Assembly (NCBI RefSeq): GCF_050320395.1
Contig: NZ_CP144459.1
Span: 2,418,001-2,482,000, forward strand
Length of the DNA stretch: 64,000 nt
DNA from: Treponema_C sp050320395
Lineage (GTDB): Bacteria > Spirochaetota > Spirochaetia > Treponematales > Treponemataceae
Direction: 5' to 3'
Shown: piece by piece, positions 60,691 to 64,000 of the stretch
Numbering within the stretch: the stretch's first letter is position 1
How the letters are laid out: the number at the start of each line of letters is the position of its first letter
Made by a program: the position numbers and the translations under genes
Notes under the pieces: model-generated
Seen by the model: only the letters and a program-made list of their open reading frames with translations
The model's database searches: none
What the model was told of the DNA's origin: nothing

Positions 60691-60704
60691 ATAAAGGAAG
60701 AATA

Positions 60705-61454
60705 ATGATACGCTTAAAAAACGAAACGCAAATAAACGGGATTCGGGAATCGTGCAAACTCCTTGCGCGGCTTTTTGAAGAACTCCTGCCTAAAATCAAA
60801 GAAGGTATGAGTACCAAGGCTATAGACGATATTTGCGTCGATTTTATAAAAAAGCACGGGGGAACTCCCGCATGGTACCGCGAAGATTTCCCCGGAGCCG
60901 CCTGTATTTCCGTAAACGATGAGGTTATTCACGGTATTCCGTCCAAAAAGCGGATTTTAGAGGAAGGGGATATCGTTTCCATAGATATCGGTATCGACTA
61001 CAAGGGTTATATAAGCGATGCATGCCGTACCGTCGGTATCGGAAAGGTAAGTAAAGAAGCTCAGCGTCTGATGGATATAACCGAGCAGTGTTTTAACGCC
61101 GGAGCCGCCGCCTGCATAGCGGGCAACCGCATACACGATATCGGTAAAGCCGTATTCGGTATAGCCGACAAAGCCGGTTACGGCGTTGTGTACGAATACT
61201 GCGGCCACGGCGTGGGCTTGGACGTACACGAAGACCCGTCCATACCGAATATCCCCAAGTGCGGCCCCAATCCGCGTATTCAGGCGGGTATGGTACTCGC
61301 AGTAGAACCGATGATTAACCTCGGCACCGCCGACACCGAAGTTGCCGAAGACGGCTGGACGGTGCTCACGGCGGACGGGAAACTTTCATCGCACTATGAA
61401 AATACTCTTGCTGTCTTCTCGGACCACACCGAAATTCTGACGATTTTACCCTGA
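60705..61454 (+). CDS. map: Methionine aminopeptidase, type I
   Basis: 249 residues. The five metal ligands are in SIDIGIDYKGYISDACR (two Asp), GHGVGLDVHEDPSIPN (His), MVLAVEPMINLG (Glu) and SHYENTLAVF (Glu). Removes N-terminal methionine from nascent proteins. AAGGAAG upstream. Confidence 0.96.
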   Translation: MIRLKNETQINGIRESCKLLARLFEELLPKIKEGMSTKAIDDICVDFIKKHGGTPAWYREDFPGAACISVNDEVIHGIPSKKRILEEGDIVSIDIGIDYKGYISDACRTVGIGKVSKEAQRLMDITEQCFNAGAAACIAGNRIHDIGKAVFGIADKAGYGVVYEYCGHGVGLDVHEDPSIPNIPKCGPNPRIQAGMVLAVEPMINLGTADTEVAEDGWTVLTADGKLSSHYENTLAVFSDHTEILTILP

Positions 61455-61591
61455 TAACTGCCGGACGGCAGCAATCGAAAAAAAAATTACAAAAAACTGT
61501 AACGCTGTGCCTCAAAAAGTATTATATTTAAGTTGATACGTTATTCGGATTATGAATTCCGTCTATGAATTTTAAAGGAAGGTGTAAAACT

Positions 61592-63070
61592 ATGAATATG
61601 AAAACAAAACGAATTATGTTTATCGGAGTAGGCGCCCTGGCAGGTACCCTGCTTTTTTTAGGTCTTATGTCCTTTTCACGCGGAGAAAAACCGGGAGTAA
61701 AGCCCGTATTTGCGGACAGCAGTCCGGCCGTCCGGCTTCCCGAAGGCGCTTTGGCGGTTGCCGAAGCTTTACAGGACGCCTTCCGCTCGGTATCCGATGC
61801 GGTGCTTCCGGCCGTAGTTGAAATAGATGTGGTTGAAACCAAAACAATAGAATCAAGCCCCTTTGACTCCCTGCCCTTTTTCTTTTTCGGAACGCCGAGG
61901 CAGGAAGAACGCAAGCGCGAATTTTCGCAGCAGGGCTTGGGTTCGGGCGTTATCGTACGCCGTACCGGCAGTACCTATTACGTATTGACAAACCACCATG
62001 TTGCCGGAAGTGCAACCGAAATATCGGTAAAACTCTACGACGGACGCGAATTCAAGGGTAAACTTGTCGGCACCGACGAGCGTAAGGACATAGCCCTTGT
62101 TTCATTCGAATCGAAGGAAAACATCACGGTTGCCAAACCTGCGGATTCCGACAAGGTGCGTACCGGCGACATTGTAATCGCTATGGGAACCCCGCTGGGC
62201 TATTTTGCATCGGTTACACAGGGTATTGTAAGCGCAACGGGACGCTCGGGCAACGGCATACGCAATATAAGCGACTTTATTCAAACCGACGCCGCCATCA
62301 ATCAGGGAAACTCCGGAGGCCCCCTCGTAAATATTTACGGCGAAGTTATCGGAATCAACACATGGATTGCCTCGCAGTCGGGCGGCTCTCAGGGCTTGGG
62401 CTTTGCCATTCCGGTCAATAATGTCAAAAAAGCTATAGACGATTTTATTTCCAAGGGCAAGGTTTCTTACGGCTGGATGGGTGTATCCCTTGTCGAAATA
62501 CGGGATGAATACCTTAAAGCCCTGTCGGTCGGCGGAAAAAAAGGCGCCTTTGTTTCGCAGATTTTTCTCGATTCCCCGGCCGCAAAATCGGGTATACAGG
62601 CAGGCGACTACATCACCGCTTTAAACGGTAAGGCCCTCGCGAGTGTAGACCAGCTTGTGCGCGAAGTGGGAGATTTGCGTGCAGGCGAAAACGCGGACTT
62701 TGAACTTATCCGCGGCGGAAAACCGATTAAGGTTACGGTTAAAATAGAAGCACGCAACGAAAAGGTTTCTTCGGACAACGCTAAACTCTGGCCCGGCTTT
62801 ATCGCCGTTCCCTTGAGCGACGATACACGTAAAGAACTTAAAATAGAAGATAAAAAGGTTCAGGGTGTCGTTGTAACGAACATTCAGCCCAAATCGCCCG
62901 CAGCCGCCCTGCGCCTACAGTCGGGCGACATTATTACCGCCGTAAACGATAAAAAGGTTTCAAACCTTGCCGAATTCTACGGTGCACTGAACACCCAAAG
63001 CAATAAATCGATTTGGTTTGAAGTATACAGCGACGGACACTTTATCTCGACGGGAAAGTATAAGTTCTAA
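61592..63070 (+). CDS. HtrA/DegP-like periplasmic serine protease
   Basis: 492 residues from ATG 61592 (GGAAGGTG upstream); an in-frame ATG at 61565 lacks a site. One N-terminal membrane anchor/signal (IMFIGVGALAGTLLFLGLM). Triad: His136 (TNHHVAG), Asp166 (RKDIALV) and Ser241 (GNSGGPL), all present. Two PDZ domains follow, from about 280 and 400. Envelope protein-quality control. Same order with map as in T. pallidum. Confidence 0.94.
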   Translation: MNMKTKRIMFIGVGALAGTLLFLGLMSFSRGEKPGVKPVFADSSPAVRLPEGALAVAEALQDAFRSVSDAVLPAVVEIDVVETKTIESSPFDSLPFFFFGTPRQEERKREFSQQGLGSGVIVRRTGSTYYVLTNHHVAGSATEISVKLYDGREFKGKLVGTDERKDIALVSFESKENITVAKPADSDKVRTGDIVIAMGTPLGYFASVTQGIVSATGRSGNGIRNISDFIQTDAAINQGNSGGPLVNIYGEVIGINTWIASQSGGSQGLGFAIPVNNVKKAIDDFISKGKVSYGWMGVSLVEIRDEYLKALSVGGKKGAFVSQIFLDSPAAKSGIQAGDYITALNGKALASVDQLVREVGDLRAGENADFELIRGGKPIKVTVKIEARNEKVSSDNAKLWPGFIAVPLSDDTRKELKIEDKKVQGVVVTNIQPKSPAAALRLQSGDIITAVNDKKVSNLAEFYGALNTQSNKSIWFEVYSDGHFISTGKYKF

Positions 63071-63077
63071 AGATTAG

Positions 63078-63125
63078 GGGGAGAGAGACACCTTTTATTT
63101 AGAGTAAAAGGGTTCCCTTCTCCCC
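63078..63125 (+). terminator. Hairpin after htrA
   Basis: Inner stem CCTTTTA/TAAAAGG (63091-63097, 63105-63111) and outer arms GGGGAGA/TCTCCCC (63078-63084, 63119-63125). The T-run after it is interrupted by Cs, so efficiency is uncertain. No gene is supported in 63126-63291. Confidence 0.55.
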
Positions 63126-63291
63126 ATGCCCCTCTTTCTTTCCAAAAGCCCATTAGATAAAGCTTTATTCTTCGAGTTGATAATAAATAAACGATTTTTA
63201 CCGGTGAGCGGTAACGACTACTCCTATCAAAAAAGTACAGGGATATTTAAACGCAGAGAAGGCAGGAAAAATCGGATCGAGCAGAGTCGGT

Positions 63292-63951
63292 TCAATTCGG
63301 GTTTTGCTCTTCTATAAGCGCAATAAGATTTTTACGCTTTCGTTTCCACAGATGCGTAATGATAAACTGTTCGGCTTTTACGGGATTTTTTTCGCGTATA
63401 AGGGCAATGATTTTTTCGTGCTCCCGGTGAGTAAGTTTTTGTTCGCTCGGCGTCATCGGTGAAAAGAAAACGTGACGCGAAGAACGGAAACGCATTTTAT
63501 CGTACGTTTCGGTAAGCATGGTATTCCCCGCCAGCTGTACCAAAGAACGATGAAACCTAAAATGAATCTCACCGAAGGCCACGGCATCAAAATCTTTGCG
63601 TTCAAGTAAATCGGCCATAAGTGAAAGGCACTCTTCCGGTTCCGACGGTTCTTCACCGCGTTCTATTACCAAACGTATAGCCAAGGCTTCCAAAAAGGTA
63701 CGAACTTCCAAAATTTCCTTAACTTCCCCGAGAGACTGAGACCGCACATAGGTACCCGACTTCGGTAAAATCGTTAACAGACCGTCCTGTTCGAGGTGTT
63801 TAAATGATTCACGGACGGGCATGCGCGATACGTGAAATTCTTTTGCAAGCTTGTTTTCGGATAATTTTAATCCGCCGGTATATTCACCGGTTAAGATACG
63901 GCGCCTGAGCTCAATATACAACTGTTCAACACTTATATTTAAATCCGACAT
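63292..63951 (-). CDS. GntR-family regulator (FadR/FCD subgroup)
   Basis: 219 residues. N-terminal winged helix LRRRILTGEYTGGLKLSENKLAKEFHVSRMPVRESFKHLEQDGL and a helical FCD ligand domain with the metal/ligand pattern ...HFRFHRSLVQLAGN... and a late AEQFIITHLWKRKRK. It likely responds to an organic acid. AAAAGG precedes the ATG. The target genes would lie upstream, outside the window or across the divergent edge. Confidence 0.9.
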   Translation of the reverse strand: MSDLNISVEQLYIELRRRILTGEYTGGLKLSENKLAKEFHVSRMPVRESFKHLEQDGLLTILPKSGTYVRSQSLGEVKEILEVRTFLEALAIRLVIERGEEPSEPEECLSLMADLLERKDFDAVAFGEIHFRFHRSLVQLAGNTMLTETYDKMRFRSSRHVFFSPMTPSEQKLTHREHEKIIALIREKNPVKAEQFIITHLWKRKRKNLIALIEEQNPN

Positions 63952-64000
63952 ACAAAAACCTTTTCAAGGTATATCCGAAACAAACCGATAAGTCAAACAA

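Noticed and set aside
63126..63317. 63-residue plus-strand frame after htrA
   Set aside because: No ribosome site or domain and overlaps the GntR gene on the other strand.
1..64000. tRNA, rRNA and riboswitch candidates in intergenic gaps
   Set aside because: I read all gaps over about 100 bp for cloverleaf and conserved riboswitch cores and saw none that I could support.

Overview
The window is from a host-associated treponeme (Spirochaetota, genus Treponema). The evidence is two periplasmic core flagellins that read as FlaB1 and FlaB3, separate fliD and flgK/flgL/fliW/csrA clusters, a V-type rather than F-type ATPase operon, and many spirochaete-type proteins (DUF4954, PilZ/flagellar genes, HtrA, DHH phosphoesterase). 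Moderate GC makes a T. denticola-like genome less likely than one of the higher-GC oral treponemes, but I cannot name the species.

Layout. 1-4.5 kb is an AT-rich accessory region. It holds a ParE-like toxin, an antitoxin/PIN pair, a 197-bp direct duplication carrying a truncated gene copy, a DUF5343 plus HEPN pair with its own promoter, a flavodoxin, an HXXEE membrane protein and a block of three hairpins. 4.5-23.8 kb is mostly metabolic and housekeeping: NHL protein, MerR, SDR, peptidase C1, lipoprotein flavocytochrome, MFS, an M16-like protein, a DRTGG/ATPase/folate operon, leuA, DHH phosphoesterase, HIBADH-like dehydrogenase, RdgB and a methyltransferase. 24-36.2 kb is the motility region: flaB1, flaB3, flaG, fliD, a PilZ protein and tsaE/tsaB on the plus strand, then csrA-fliW-flgL-flgK-flgN on the minus strand. 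36.2-44.8 kb has DUF4954, marC, DUF4300, an AAA/DUF4143 ATPase and a PadR-HAAS-DUF4097 operon split by an IS256-type element. 44.9-49.7 kb is a second toxin-antitoxin cluster with intact RelB/YoeB and HicAB and two truncated VapC-like genes. 49.7-60.7 kb is secG, a PTS IIA protein and a complete V-ATPase operon. 60.7-64 kb has map, htrA and a GntR regulator.

The most interesting signals are regulatory. Upstream of leuA on the minus strand lies what looks like a complete leucine attenuator: promoter, a 23-codon leader peptide with three consecutive Leu codons, a possible antiterminator pairing and a strong intrinsic terminator. Several genes (pepC, the M16-like gene, the DRTGG gene, the leu leader, marC, hicA, flgN and perhaps rdgB) have a -10 element ending 5-7 nt before the start codon and no Shine-Dalgarno, which suggests leaderless mRNAs. 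The flaB1 leader carries a hairpin-loop AAGGA and an ATGGA at the Shine-Dalgarno, as expected for CsrA control; csrA and fliW are encoded 7 kb away. flaB1 and flgN share a sigma-28-like promoter with the same spacing.

Gene decay is also visible. The IS256-type insertion, with an 8-bp target duplication, separates the two halves of what was one in-frame HAAS-membrane gene. Two vapC-like toxins are cut off after 58 and 33 residues, and a truncated copy of an AbrB-like gene sits in the 5-prime duplication.
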